This document shows, one piece after another, positions 46,784 to 58,150 of a DNA stretch of 64,000 nucleotides; the first letter of the stretch is position 1, and the number at the start of each line of letters is the position of its first letter. Under the pieces are notes generated by a model. That model had not been told where the DNA came from and made no database searches. It saw only the letters and a list, made by a program, of their open reading frames with translations. The DNA lies in the NCBI GenBank assembly GCA_022497155.1, contig MU385767.1, positions 248,001 through 312,000 on the forward strand, given 5' to 3'. The position numbers and the translations under genes were made by a program. The stretch comes from Whalleya microplaca (lineage: Eukaryota > Ascomycota > Sordariomycetes > Xylariales > Xylariaceae).

Positions 46784-47827
46784 CGTTAGTGTAGTAGAGC
46801 CAACGAAACTAGTCAGTACACTATCGATCTTTCGTTCTACAACTGATGCAAGGTAGCAAAGTAGACTATAGAAGAGGGAAGAAGTGGCTATGCATTAAAT
46901 GGAAAAGATGGCACAGAGTCAGCCAGCGGCGCAGATAACAGGGGTGGGAGGGAGAAAAGACCACAGCAGCACTCAGCATGCCACGCCGCTCGCCAGGATG
47001 AATGATGACTAGCCGTTCAAAGCAACTGAGCCGCATGCCTACATCTTTACTAAGTCTTAGCTTGATCTTCATACCAATAGACCACCATATATACTATTGT
47101 GTTTGACTATAGGGTGGCTAGCCTTAGTAAACTACTTGAGTAGATAGCTGGTCAATGCCCTACACCTGTGGCTATAAGCTGGGGCGGTGTGTTAGTTCAT
47201 TTTGGATAGCGATGATACTTCATTAATGAAACCAATGAAAACTGCCTACTATGATACCATACTTATATCCTGCATCCATTTTTATACTGGGTATGGAGAC
47301 ATGCGTAGGCTGGACGCTGACGTGGACCTACCTAGGTCCAAGGCGGCTCACATAGAGATCACATAAGTGAGTAACAGGGTTGTGAGATAAGCCCTAGTAA
47401 CATGAACCAAGCAAACTTTTATGAAATAATTTAACCAACTATATTTGGTTAAATGTGCGAACTATATAATCATAAGGTTGTAAACATGATAGTCATTTAT
47501 TGTCAATTGGAATCTGGTAACTACATATGTACCTACTAGGTATACGAAATACGTAGTTGATAATCCACGTGACCACTACCCATGTCCCAAAAGCCCCCGC
47601 ATTATGTGGCGGCCGGCTTTGTACATGTCCACTACTTCCTATGAGGATTAGCGCTACCTCGGTATCTGCTCAAGATCGCGTAAACCTTCAAAGTGGCTCG
47701 TCGCGGATAACCTCGGTTGCCGGTTTCTGTCAATTTGAATGAAGTGAATATGAAGGAGCGCACACTATGATTGAGAACTAATCTCCAATTATCCCTTACA
47801 TTTCCGAATCATCCATCCTCTATCATC
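46784..47827. other. Intergenic region
   Basis: About 1 kb between divergent genes. A 9-bp palindrome (TTTAACCAA / TTGGTTAAA, 47430-47453) lies in an AT-rich stretch, and short CCTAGGT-type palindromes occur near 47330 and 47535. No gene was recognised. Confidence 0.45.
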
Positions 47828-48943
47828 ATGGCGGGAAAGGTGAGGCACCCGATTGACCTCAAGGCTTTAGAGACGTACATCGATCAACATGTTCCTGAAA
47901 TCAAACTTCCGTTAGACGTGAAGCAATTCGGGTTCGGCCAATCAAATCCTACTTATCAACTCACTTCACCTAATGGCCAACGCTATGTCCTGCGGAAAAA
48001 GCCCCCGGGGAAGTTGTTATCCAAGGCAGCGCATAAGGTCGAGAGAGAGTACCGCATCATCGCTGCCTTAGGCCCTACTGATGTACCAGTTCCGAGGGCA
48101 TATTGCCTTTGCGAAAATGATGCTGTAATTGGAACCCCGTTTTATATCATGGAGTTCCTCGATGGGCGGATCATCGAGGACATGTCCATACCGGATGTCT
48201 CCGCTGAAGAGCGGTCGAGCTTATGGCGCGAGGCCGCCTACACCCTGGCCAAATTTCACCGCGTGAACTACAAGAATGTCGGGCTAGAGACATATGGCAA
48301 AGGCGACAGGTTCTATGACCGGCAGCTAGCTACGTGGAAGCAGATCTGCAACGCGCAGGCGCAGACACTCGATGTCGACACCAAGGAGCCCGTCGGCCCC
48401 ATTCCTCACTTTGACGAGATCCTGCAATTTTTCGCGGACAAGAAGCGCCAACCTCGAGATCGCGGCACGCTGGTCCATGGGGACTATAAGATAGACAACT
48501 TAGTCTTCCACAAGACAGAGCCGCGAGTCATTGGTATCCTGGACTGGGAGATGAGCACGGTTGGCCATCCGCTTTCGGACCTCGCAAATATGCTCAACCC
48601 CTTCTATACATACAGGGTTAAGACGAACGACTCCAGTGATAATAAGGCTTTCGCGCCTGGTGTGACACCGGGGTTGCCAACGCCAGATGCGGTCCTGGAA
48701 TGGTACAGTGAAGTAGCCGGTTGGGACCCGCGCTCGGAAATAACTTGGGCTATGGCGTTCTCAGTTTTTAGAAATTCCGCAATCTGCCAGGGTATCGCGG
48801 CAAGATATGCGACGAGGCAGGCCAGTAGTGCCCAGGCTAAGCAATATGCTGCTGCGTTCCGGCCGTTGGGTGAGCTTGCATGGCAGTTGATTGAAGAGGA
48901 GAAGGCGAAGGAAGCAACAGAGAGCGTAGGCTCGAAACTTTAG
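47828..48943 (+). CDS. ACAD10/11-like aminoglycoside-phosphotransferase-fold protein
   Basis: An intronless 371-aa protein of the APH (protein-kinase-like) fold. An ATP-lysine is in YVLRKKPPG (K57/K58), with a pairing Glu in VEREYRI (E73). The catalytic loop is LVHGDYKIDNL (D219, N224) and the metal-binding Asp is in ILDWEMSTVGHP (D239). The ending ..GPL/PLGELAWQLIEEE is as in the free-standing fungal homologues of the ACAD10/11 kinase domain. Animal ACAD10/11 phosphorylate 4-hydroxyacyl-CoAs in catabolism of hydroxy-fatty acids; the stand-alone fungal form may act similarly. ATG 47828 (atcatcATGG) is preferred; an in-frame ATG 57 bp upstream would add 19 residues without homology. Confidence 0.88.
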   Translation: MAGKVRHPIDLKALETYIDQHVPEIKLPLDVKQFGFGQSNPTYQLTSPNGQRYVLRKKPPGKLLSKAAHKVEREYRIIAALGPTDVPVPRAYCLCENDAVIGTPFYIMEFLDGRIIEDMSIPDVSAEERSSLWREAAYTLAKFHRVNYKNVGLETYGKGDRFYDRQLATWKQICNAQAQTLDVDTKEPVGPIPHFDEILQFFADKKRQPRDRGTLVHGDYKIDNLVFHKTEPRVIGILDWEMSTVGHPLSDLANMLNPFYTYRVKTNDSSDNKAFAPGVTPGLPTPDAVLEWYSEVAGWDPRSEITWAMAFSVFRNSAICQGIAARYATRQASSAQAKQYAAAFRPLGELAWQLIEEEKAKEATESVGSKL

Positions 48944-49926
48944 GGTGCGGCAATGGGTTAGGCGAATGTTCAACGACCGACGAGAGAACTCTAGGCCTAG
49001 TGACAAGGAGATAGTATTATTGGTCATGCCCTGAGAAGGAAACCCAGCGAGGTAGTGTTCAAGTGGAGCGAAACGACCAACTTGATGTGTAGAACGCACA
49101 GTGTATTACTACAGCCCTTCTCCAATTAGGTCGCACTTGATGGTTACTGTTTTTAGAAAATGAGATTTTGGATAACAGATCACAAGACCCCGGTCATCTC
49201 AAAGCATTATTGAGCTCGGGAGCTGGCACCGATGCAATGTAATTGAAAATGTTCCGCCATGCTGGGATAGCCAAGACTAGACCCTTAACAACCACACAAT
49301 AGGGCTTGTAACTGACCTTGGAGGTATGAGGCGAGAAGAAATTAATGATGTCAAAGATATTAGCCAAGCTCAGCTCTGATTATAAATGAGTCAATAGATC
49401 CAGGTTTTGCAGATTGTCTACAGCCCCAGCTGTGGATTGTTGCTTTCATGCAACCCAGGTGCATTTAGCCTGAAGTCTCGTTGTCTCTCATAGGCGCTGG
49501 TTTTTAAGCTCGTGGGATATTTCAGCCCTGATCTAGACTCCTGACGCTTCTGCAAATATTTGCTGGGATATACCAAAGTTACCTGCCAAAACTGTATTTT
49601 TACCACGCTTCGCTGTCGATTATTGCGCAGATGAAAGCTGACCCCTATGCAATCATATCTCTTCACCTTAAATGATTCTACCTTCGGCCCGTCAAACAAC
49701 CTACTTGAAGGGGGGTTTATTGTTAACTGGTTGGTAATCCAAAGCACATTGAATAATGTCCGGAGACCGTCCCAAGTTCTTCAACATTCTAAGGCATAGC
49801 CGAGCCAAACGATGTAGTATATATAAGCCAAGCTGAATGCGATTCCACCATGAGCTATTGTGAAATCAAGTCTTTCAAGGAGCTGAGTTACATAGAGGTA
49901 TATACGCTGAGACTGGTGCTGTAAAA
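48944..49926. other. Intergenic region
   Basis: About 1 kb with no recognisable gene. The minus-strand open frames at 48761-49099 and 49418-49747 lack domains and, for the first, overlap the APH gene antisense. Confidence 0.5.
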
Positions 49927-51937
49927 ATGTATAGTGCTTTAATGATTATTGTTGTCAGAATATTTCTATGTCAAGGAGTTAAAGCATCGACGCTTGATTC
50001 CGATTCTATCCAGCTCACCGAAGACCACATCAGCAACTTCTCAGCTATTAACTTTGGGGATTCAATGATTAAAACCTCCAAGAACGACACGCCGAGATGT
50101 AGGATATCCCCAGACGACCCAGCGTGGCCGTCTGAGACAGAATGGTCCCGCCTGAACACGTCCATCGACGGCGTCCTTCTAAAGCCTAAACCCGCGGCCG
50201 CAGTATGTTACCAAGGGCCAGACTTCGATTCGGAACAGTGTCAATTCTTGGTAAATTCCGCCGCTCAAACTCGCTTCTGGCTCGACGAGCCTCTCGTAGC
50301 GTTGGCACAATGGACTCAGGGGAGCACCTGTGTGGCCTCTTTGACACCTGAGGGAAATTGTACTCAAGGGGGCTTTCCTGTGTATGTCGTCAATGCGACG
50401 AGTGCGAAGCATATCCAAGCTGCAGTTAACTTCGCTCGCAATAATCATATCCGGTTAATAATCAAGTAAGACAATGTCGCATTCCCACACCTCTAAGGTA
50501 TTATTTGAACGAGAGCATCAAGATGTCTAACGGTGTCTAAAAGGAACACCGGGCATGATTTCGGCGGAAGATCAGTAGGGGCGGGATCTCTTAGTGTCTG
50601 GACACACTATCTCAAGGATATTGAATTCCTCCCAACGTACAACATAGGGGAGTACAGCGGCATGGCTATCCAAATAGGATCAGGAGTTGAGGGCTGGGAA
50701 GTCTACAACGCTATGGCAGCTCATAACATGACAGCCGTTGCAGCCGGTTGCAGAACTGTAGGGGGCAACGGCGGGTGGATGAGCTCCGGGGGCCACTCTT
50801 CCATCACCTCTAGTTTCGGCCTCGGGGCCGATCAGGTGCTTTCACTAGGTGTGGTTACAGCGAATGGCAGGTTCGTGGTGGCTGACCCGTTTTCAAATCG
50901 AGATCTATTCTTCGCCCTCCGTGGCGGTGGTGGAGGTATTGAATTACACCCCAAACCCCATTCAGAGGAGCATTAGTTAACTGACGAGCTCTCTAGCCAC
51001 ATATGGAATTGTTACTTCCGCTGTCCTGAAAGCTTACCCACCTGTAAACTTGACAATATCCCCACTAAGCCTCACAGTCTCACCAATTCCAAGCTTGGGT
51101 TCCATAGCCAACGTTGACACGTTTTGGCAAGCTGTCGGCTTATATTACCGGTTCTGTGCAGAAATCCTGGATGCCGGTGGCTATGGCTTCAGCTACATTT
51201 ACCCAATGCCGAACAACATGTTCAGATTCACAACCAGCTCGCAGTTTCCTGGAAAAGCATCGACCGAGGTCTTCGAGTTCATGCAGCCCTTATACGACAA
51301 GCTCCGAAGCTTAGGCGTCAACACGACAAACCCACGCAACCCCTCCACCCGGCTCTATGGCTCGCCCAGCAGCGGCACCGGTGATGAACCAGTCAACACA
51401 CGGTACCGGTCTCGACTGCTCCCGCGCGAGAACTGGGAAGATGACGACCTGTTCAACCAGACCATGGGCGCCATCCGCACGGCGACGGAGGCAGGCGCCG
51501 AACACAACTTCTACTTCCACGGCACGCTGACGTCGCCGACGGCGGAAGTGGCCGGGTGGCCGGGCCGCGACGCGGCGGTCAACCCGGCGTGGCGCAACAA
51601 CCGCATGCACGCAATGTTGATGGACGTGCAGCCGGCCGGGCTCTCGGCGGCGCAGGCGCGAGACAGGGACACATTGATGCAGGGATATATGGAGCTGCTG
51701 CGGCGTGTGTCGCCGGGGGCCGGCGCGTACATGAATGAGGGCGACCCCGGCGAGCCGGACTGGCAGCAGGCATTCTTCGGACGGAACTATCCCCGCCTGC
51801 TGGAGGTCAAGCGGGCGTGGGATCCGTGGGGGGTGTTCTGGGCGCCGACGACGGTGGGCAGTGAGGGGTGGGCTGTTGAGCCTCTGGATGGGTATCCTAA
51901 TTCGCAGAATGGGAGGCTCTGCCAAATCGATGCATGA
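49927..51937 (+). CDS. Secreted berberine-bridge-enzyme-like FAD oxidase
   Basis: Three exons (49927-50465, 50544-50935, 50997-51937) give 623 aa. The N-terminus (MYSALMIIVVRIFLCQGVKAS) is a signal peptide. FAD_binding_4 follows. The join of exons 1-2 makes IIKNTGHDFGG, where His is the usual 8-alpha FAD attachment site. CRTVGGNGGWMSSGGHSS supplies the Cys expected for a second, 6-S-cysteinyl link. The BBE motif is near the C-terminus (NYPRLLEVKRAWDPWGVFWAPT). Bicovalent enzymes of this type catalyse oxidations including ring closures and dehydrogenations of natural products or carbohydrates. The 3' part (51400-51850) is strikingly GC-rich compared with the 5' part. It lies 1.4 kb from the convergent prenyltransferase gene. 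Confidence 0.9.
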
Positions 51938-53364
51938 GGGGATTTTATTGAAGGGTTGGGGACGCTATATGTAAGTCAGCTCGTTAAGCTATCTTTGTGA
52001 GCTGCGAAGCAGCAAGTCATTTACGCACTTTAACATCACTACTAACATAATAGGGTCAGTGGGTGGTGCCGGGTAGCTAAGGAGGTATTAGATGCCAACA
52101 GTTCTTTTTTTCCGAATATGATGAAATAGACGTAGGTTATGAGTGTCATGGTGGTTATTATTGGCGAAGTATCACCACTAAAGTCCTGGGCCGGGGAGAG
52201 CCCCGGGGAGCCCCCAATATATACACAGCCACAGCTTCTGAGGTTGTGGGGCCCAGCTAGCTACCTCGATTATCAGCCACCCCCTATTCCGACAGAATAC
52301 GCAGCTTTGGTTAGTTAGACATCATACAATACAGCTTCTTTGTCTTCTACCAAGTTTTCCTCCTAAATGCAACCTTTAGCTTAGCTCTCTATTACATATA
52401 TAACATATATACTGAGCAAATGGTTTCACCTAGAGGGATATAAGCTTTTCAGGCACTTTTTATTTTTTTTACACGCAGCCTGAGGCCTCATGCGACCTTC
52501 GCTTCTGTCTCTCTATAAGACCCATAAATGGGAACTTGTCACACTTACAACTAATAGGCACAGCGCGCAGCTCTAAATAGGAGGTCTTGAATTGACTATT
52601 AAGCTCTAAGGAGCAGGAAAAACCAGTTGTGTGTGAGGAATCCTAGTAATACCCTAATGGAGCTTCGGATCGGCGGTGCAACTGTTAATCCGTGTGGACC
52701 CCTATAACAGCCCCTATAACAATCTCTGAGCCTGGCCCTGAGACAGAACTGTATATCGGCTGATCTCCCGACTCTATACAGAAGTGCCTTTCAAAAGTAA
52801 TGACCATACTAGAATCCCTGCTAGCTGTCAACCACTTGTAGATCCTGCGGCGACAGCTGTTTGCACAGACCTCAAATACAGTAGATCTATAAGAATAACT
52901 GTATTATACAGTAGCTGACACTCGCTAAACAGCTAGTAATATGCGGTCGATCACCATAATTTTGAAAGACAGAAGACCGTGCCTTAAGATTTATTCGCAC
53001 AAGCTATGGTTTCTCTGGGCCAGCTGTCACACAGTCACCTGCAAGTGGTTGACAGCCAACAGGGGTTCTGGTATGGTCATTACTTTTGAAAGGCACTTCC
53101 GTATTAGTGGCCATAATTCTGGTGGACCACATCATGTATGGCATTTAGCCCTAGCAGACCGTCCTTATGGATATATTCACTTTGAGCATGTTTTGGATTG
53201 CCGACACTAATCTCCAATTCCATGATCCTCATATTCGAAAAGTACTTAGTCATATCACCAACCGGCCAATCTGACCCTGCGGCTTCCTCACAGGGGGTTG
53301 CTATTGAAATAAAAATTCTTAAAACAGTCACGATCCCTAGTCCAACGCTATTCCTAGCTAATAT
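51938..53364. other. Intergenic region with repeat relic
   Basis: This spacer contains a segment (about 52215-52500) related to repeat copies near 55 kb and 58.3 kb (TAGCTTAGCT..ACATATATA..TTTACACGCAGCCTGAGG) and a stretch resembling the CCACAGCTT/GTGGGG repeat in inverted form. No intact gene was seen; the open frames at 52941-53210 and 53198-53413 look fortuitous and partly cover the prenyltransferase last exon antisense. Confidence 0.45.
52330..52500 (+). repeat. Dispersed repeat relic, copy A
   Basis: Shares the order TAGCTTAGCT, ACATATATA, a CTTTTCAGGCACTTTTT block and ACACGCAGCCTGAGG with copies at 54963-55083, 55160-55275 (inverted) and 58310-58420. Similarity is patchy and was judged by eye. 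Confidence 0.5.
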
Positions 53365-54707
53365 CTACTCGATATTCAAATGCAGCTCAGGCTTGAAGTA
53401 CGCCGTGACATAAACACTGGACCCTTTGAATGAAAAGGAAATGTCATGATGTAGGGCTGTGAGTTGGTTCTCTGAGTTCATGCTACTGGGCTGTCAACTA
53501 CTGATCGGATGAATCATCGCCACAAAGGGGGAACTCACAAGCACTTCAAGTAGCTCTCCTTGTATGAAGGATACAGCTCATCCAACCCTTGACACTTGAA
53601 AAAGCGGTCTATTCCATCCGCGATCTCCAAATCGGGCCGACCATAATAATGGGCTGGGAGGTAGATCTGGGGGGCTGGGAACTCTGTCCCCGGCCTAACC
53701 TCAAAATTCCACGGTACAACAGCGCAGAGATGTGGGTTTACGGGCAAATCCCGATCATCTGGCCATCCTTGAGGGACTTTGAGTACGGCTTTCCATAGCA
53801 CTCTCAGAGCCTCTAGTCCTTTCTCGATATCAGGCCCTACCAACAGGCCGCCCAGCGTGTAAATGTCAACCATGGTGTTGAAGGCAGTCCGCATCGTAGC
53901 ACAGTAGATCTTAATACGAGAGCTTTTGTGATTGTCTTTCAATACTGAATCAAACGCGAAAAATGCGGGAGAAATTCCTGTCTTCGCGGCATTTTCGGAC
54001 GACAAGTATTGTTCGAGGATAGCTAGCGATGGCTTGTATGGGACGATATCATCCCCTAGGTCCATGATAGTGTCCCACATGATTTCCTTGAGGGAAAGAC
54101 CAGTGGCAATAGACTTCCAAAAAGGGTTGAAGGCCACTTTGCATTGGACATCGGACTCGAGAAAGTCATAGCCCAGTACGCATTGGACTGCCTGTTGAAT
54201 TCTAACCTCATCGATCTTGGGCTTCAGAGAAGCGGCCGTATCTCTGTCGAAAAATAATTTAGATGCAAAGTGATCAAACCAATGCAGGTCCTGGGACTTC
54301 AAGACTTGTTGCTGACGAATCATAGCATCTACTGACGCCTGTTGATTGATCGGGTCCTCGACAGTCCCCGAAATTTCGCTGATAGGTACGTTTCCCGTGC
54401 GAAACGTCATTTTGCCCTTGTGGAAACTCAGACTAAGTTGAACCGGCGTGTAGTCGTAGCTAACTAGTACCTTCCAGAAGAGCCCGCCGTCATCATTGGG
54501 CTTTGGACCGCAGGTAGGGAGAAGATATTTGTAAATAAACGCCAGAATTCTGTATTGCTCAGGGGTGGAGTATTGGGCCCAGTTCATCAATTTACCAGCG
54601 AGAGGTGCAATTTTGGACCACCAGTAATTCTCATGCTCATTGGCAAACCCCAACCCCCGGGCCAGAGATTGCCAGGGTTGACATATCGTTGTTGAAGAAA
54701 CGTCCAT
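53365..54707 (-). CDS. DMATS-type aromatic prenyltransferase
   Basis: Two exons (54707-53539 and 53482-53365) give 428 aa, matching the usual 400-460 aa. The small last exon is found with donor GTGAGT and acceptor CAGTAG. It supplies LTALHHDISFSFKGSSVYVTAYFKPELHLN, the final beta strands of the ABBA barrel; without it the protein would look truncated. Family features: WWSKIAPLAGKLM, LFWKVLVSYDYTPVQLSLSF, RIKIYCATMRTAFN, and NPHLCAVVPWNFEVRPGTEFPAPQIYLPAHYYGRPDLEIADGIDRFF. These soluble, metal-independent enzymes attach a dimethylallyl or longer prenyl group to an aromatic carbon. At position 90 there is Gln where indole prenyltransferases usually have the indole-NH-binding Glu (..P(V/I)E.S..F), which argues for a non-indole acceptor. 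It converges with the BBE oxidase. Confidence 0.93.
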
Positions 54708-54962
54708 CTCATGTGATGAGGTACAGGAATACGCTCCAAGCTGTCTGAGACGTACTATAGAGATACAATTTGTATATTAGATGTTGAAGCTTCGAGACGA
54801 GCCCGGCAATAGTGTTCGGTAGCCGAAGGGCGAGTCGCATTGGATTTGAATAAGAGTCTAGGAGAGAACCTCACTCCCAATGTTAGATCACCTGACCTGT
54901 TAGACCATGCCTCAGTCCAATTGCGAAGAATTTAAGGGGCACTCCCACACACAACCTCTCGT

Positions 54963-55275
54963 TTAGCTCACCATCACATGTACACACACAGCAGATTCCT
55001 ACGTCATAGAGAAATATAGGCCTTCTAGCCACTCTTCTTCACACGCAGCCGAAGTTCTGTGTGATGTGTCCCCTTGTCTCACTGTGCCCGATATCCAGCT
55101 TAAACCTTCCGCTAATTTCCCCGCGTGACGCAGAATCCGCCCTCAGAAGAAGGAAACTATAGCGAGACAAGGCGACACGCTACGCGAGGGTTCAGGCTGC
55201 GTATGAAAAAGAGTAGCTAGAACCTGTATACCTAAAAAACGAAGCTACCTGTCGTGTGTGTGATGGTTGAGCTAT
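54963..55275. repeat. Inverted repeat pair (about 120-bp arms)
   Basis: The left arm (54963-55083, TAGCTCACCATCACA..CTTCTAGCCACTCTTCTTCACACGCAGCC..CCTTGTCTC) is repeated as its complement in 55160-55275. Reading backwards, that arm gives TAGCTCAACCATCACACACA..GTTCTAGCTACTCTTTTTCATACGCAGCCTG..GCCTTGTCTCGCTA. Arms differ by scattered substitutions and small gaps, with a 75-bp centre. They belong to the same family as 52330-52500 and 58310-58420. Two oppositely oriented solo ends of a mobile element are the simplest reading. Confidence 0.65.
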
Positions 55276-56599
55276 GTGGTGGCTGATGTGTGGTTGCTGT
55301 TAGGATGAGGTGAGGTGTGAGGTTGTGCTGCTATCAGATAGATGGGAGATGCTTAGTCTGCTGTCTTCCCATGACAGGTAACTCCCTCTCTGCAGCTGGA
55401 TGTAGCATCCGTGAGGAGCACTGAGGGCCAAATGAAAGTACCGGGACCACATGAAATAGATATGCTCGTGGAGAGTGGAGTTATTGTCCCCAGCGGCGTC
55501 TCTAAAGGAGTATGTGGGACACTAGTTCTGTATTCTGGCTTTTCTTTTCCATTTTTTCTTTCTTGTTACGTTTCATAAAAAGTCCTCTTGCCGCCCATAT
55601 TTACCTAGATACCTTTAGCGGAACTTTCGTTAAAACCAAATTGAGCGCCTTCATACAGGGGAAACTGAAAAAGACATGTGACCACCGAAACCCCATAAGC
55701 TTTATCTAAGTCTAGAACCCCCCCAAAGATTCAAAGAGCTTGCGTCTTACTAACCATAATTTTCATCCAAAACCCTAATCCGGAGATAAGAATTCATTCA
55801 TTCGGCAAAATGCTTGGATTCAGGAAGACACTTCGTAGAGCCTGTGTTCAAAACAGAAACTCGGCATGGACGACGTCCAACAACTAACTGGGACGTGAAA
55901 AGATTGCATTCGATCACCGCTGAATTTATGAGGGAGTACTAAGACATTAAGATAGCGCGTGCCCTTGTCCAACCTGAGCAATTCGATATTTCATTATACT
56001 TATTATTAAACTGTGCATGGTGCGAAGTTCGTGCATATGCCTTGGTTGCTTTGATACGGCGCAATTCTATGCACCTTCATTTTCTATGCACCCTTGATTC
56101 CTGTAAAGCCTCCATAAACGAGAGGTGAGAGCACAAACTGCTCTTGGCATTGCTCGGTGATAAAGCGGCCAGCAGAACAAATACCGGTCCAGAGCACAAT
56201 CCTATGTGCCAACGCATATCTTGGTGACACAGCATAACAGATGTCCAAGCAATCTAATAATACAACCGATCGGTACTGCTTGACTACACCGCGGGGTGAC
56301 ATGATATAATACATAACACTACCCGACTGCACTCCATGACCAATAGTAAGTATTTTCATTTCAGCTAGCAGATATCCCACCATTTGCACAACAATTGCCG
56401 CTTTCATCCAGTGGCAGCCTAACTCAATTACAAGAATAGATTGACGCCCATCCTATCTATACTACCCAGCGAAATTACTTCACGAGCTGAATCGACTGCA
56501 CCACCCAATAGTTCTGCTATTAGATGACGATCCGTACTTCTCCACCTTTACTAGGCCTATAACTTGTATTTGAGACTTGAGTATGGATTATGAGGTTAA

Positions 56600-57960
56600 A
56601 TTGGTCAGAATAAAGGCCCGTTATATCTTTGTCTTTTAGTAAGAAAACAGACTCTTTTCTTATTATTATTGTCACGATTATAGGGGTATTAGTTCTAGTA
56701 CCTTAAGCAAATAAAGTTCGGAATAATAACTGCCCTAAGAGTCTTAGTGTTTAAAAGGAATCCTTTAAATCTTAGACCTTTAGACAATTTTAGTTAATAA
56801 TTAAAGTGATTATAATAGCACTTAAACGATCATTACACATACTGTAACTAGTAATAGTGAATTAACACATTCGCTAGGTTTAAAGGATTAAATGAAAGGT
56901 GCTATAGGGGTGGTCTTTACCCCCACCCTTAATTAAATGAATTCTAGTAGCTATATCGGAAATTTATATAAATCTGCCGTGCACGAATTAATATTATAAG
57001 TCAGTGTATGTGTGCCCGTAACCCATATATATAAGCCACATTTAAGTTACACCTAAGCCACGTATTGTCATGGGGCTAGTGTGCCGTAGCACATATATAT
57101 TACTTGTTTTTTTCTTTTTACTCTCAGATAAATTACGCAGCTTAGACGGCATGCCGCCGACAATAGACATATCTCCCCTCTTCGATCAATCGCCGTTACA
57201 AGTGACACTTTTGTTGCCTTGATTCTCCCTAACCGATTAGCTATATAGTAGCTCCCCCTCTTATTACCTTTACCCCGACACCCCGTCTTAAGACAGTATA
57301 AAAGCTAATTATTAGCCACATACCTTATGCTTTAGTCCTTTATTAAACTTTAACCATATATTTATTATTAATTTAATTTATAAACATCGTTAATATCACG
57401 GTGCGTGGTAATTGCTAAAGGCAAAGGCTCTAGTATTATTAGCTATTGTATTAAAATCGCAAGATGAGGAAAAAAGGAACGAATTTCCTAAGTGCGCGTT
57501 AAGGAAATTCGTTTAAAAAGACCCCGCCGGGCTAACCCCGGTGAGTGACTAATGCATGTACGGGCCACATACTACAGGTGGTCCGTGTGAACCGTGACTG
57601 TTAATTTAAAAAAGTTTTAATTATAATTAAATTAAATTAACTTAATTATTATAGTTATATTATGTGTAATAATTTGTTAGGCATGCATGTAGCCATACAC
57701 ACTCTCTGTGGCGCAGCCACAGTGGTGTGTGGCTGAGGGCTGAGGAGGTGGCATAGCCACCTTTCTCCTTATATAGCTATAGCTTCACCTACACACACAT
57801 AGCTTAGATCATCAATTAACACATATACAGACCTCACAAAATTATTTAAGTGTTACCGTAATTATTTTAATTAGCTGGAGTAAAATTATATAAAGGTTTA
57901 AGGTTTAAACGATTTTCTAATTGCTTAAAAGATTTATTTTAAGCCTATTATCGTGACATT
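56600..57960. repeat. AT-rich block, likely decayed mobile DNA
   Basis: Strongly AT-rich sequence with many TTAATTTAA/ATTAATTTAATTT words, no open frame of note and no domain. A segment at 57028-57070 (ATATATAAGCCACATTTAAG..TAAGCCACGTATTGTCATGG) resembles 61065-61115 (AAGCCACATATAAGCCACCC..AAGCCACCTATCGTGAGG). C-to-T-depleted, AT-rich blocks of this kind in fungi commonly come from repeat-induced point mutation; I have not computed RIP indices. Confidence 0.5.
57479..57512. repeat. 11-bp stem hairpin
   Basis: ACGAATTTCCT and AGGAAATTCGT form a perfect 11-bp inverted repeat with a 12-base GC-containing loop inside AT-rich DNA. It could be a transposon end relic or a foldback; no gene is nearby. 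Confidence 0.6.
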
Positions 57961-58150
57961 AATTTAAAACAGTGACGTTAATCGGTTTAAATTAGTTTGT
58001 TAGCAGTACTAGCCTAGAATGAGTGTCAAACGAAAAAGTACGCTGTTGTATCTCATTAACTGTGTCCCCCAGAGACGACCCTCCTTCTTTCCAGCGGCTA
58101 TTAAGCACTTCCATTAGATCATGTCCCACTCAAGTTCCAAAGCATTGAAG

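Noticed and set aside
51311..51925. 204-codon minus-strand Arg/Pro-rich open frame
   Set aside because: Antisense to the GC-rich end of the secreted BBE oxidase; composition is a GC artefact.
56084..56407. 107-codon minus-strand open frame beside the AT-rich block
   Set aside because: No recognisable domain or flanking coding signal; could be a relic but not supportable.
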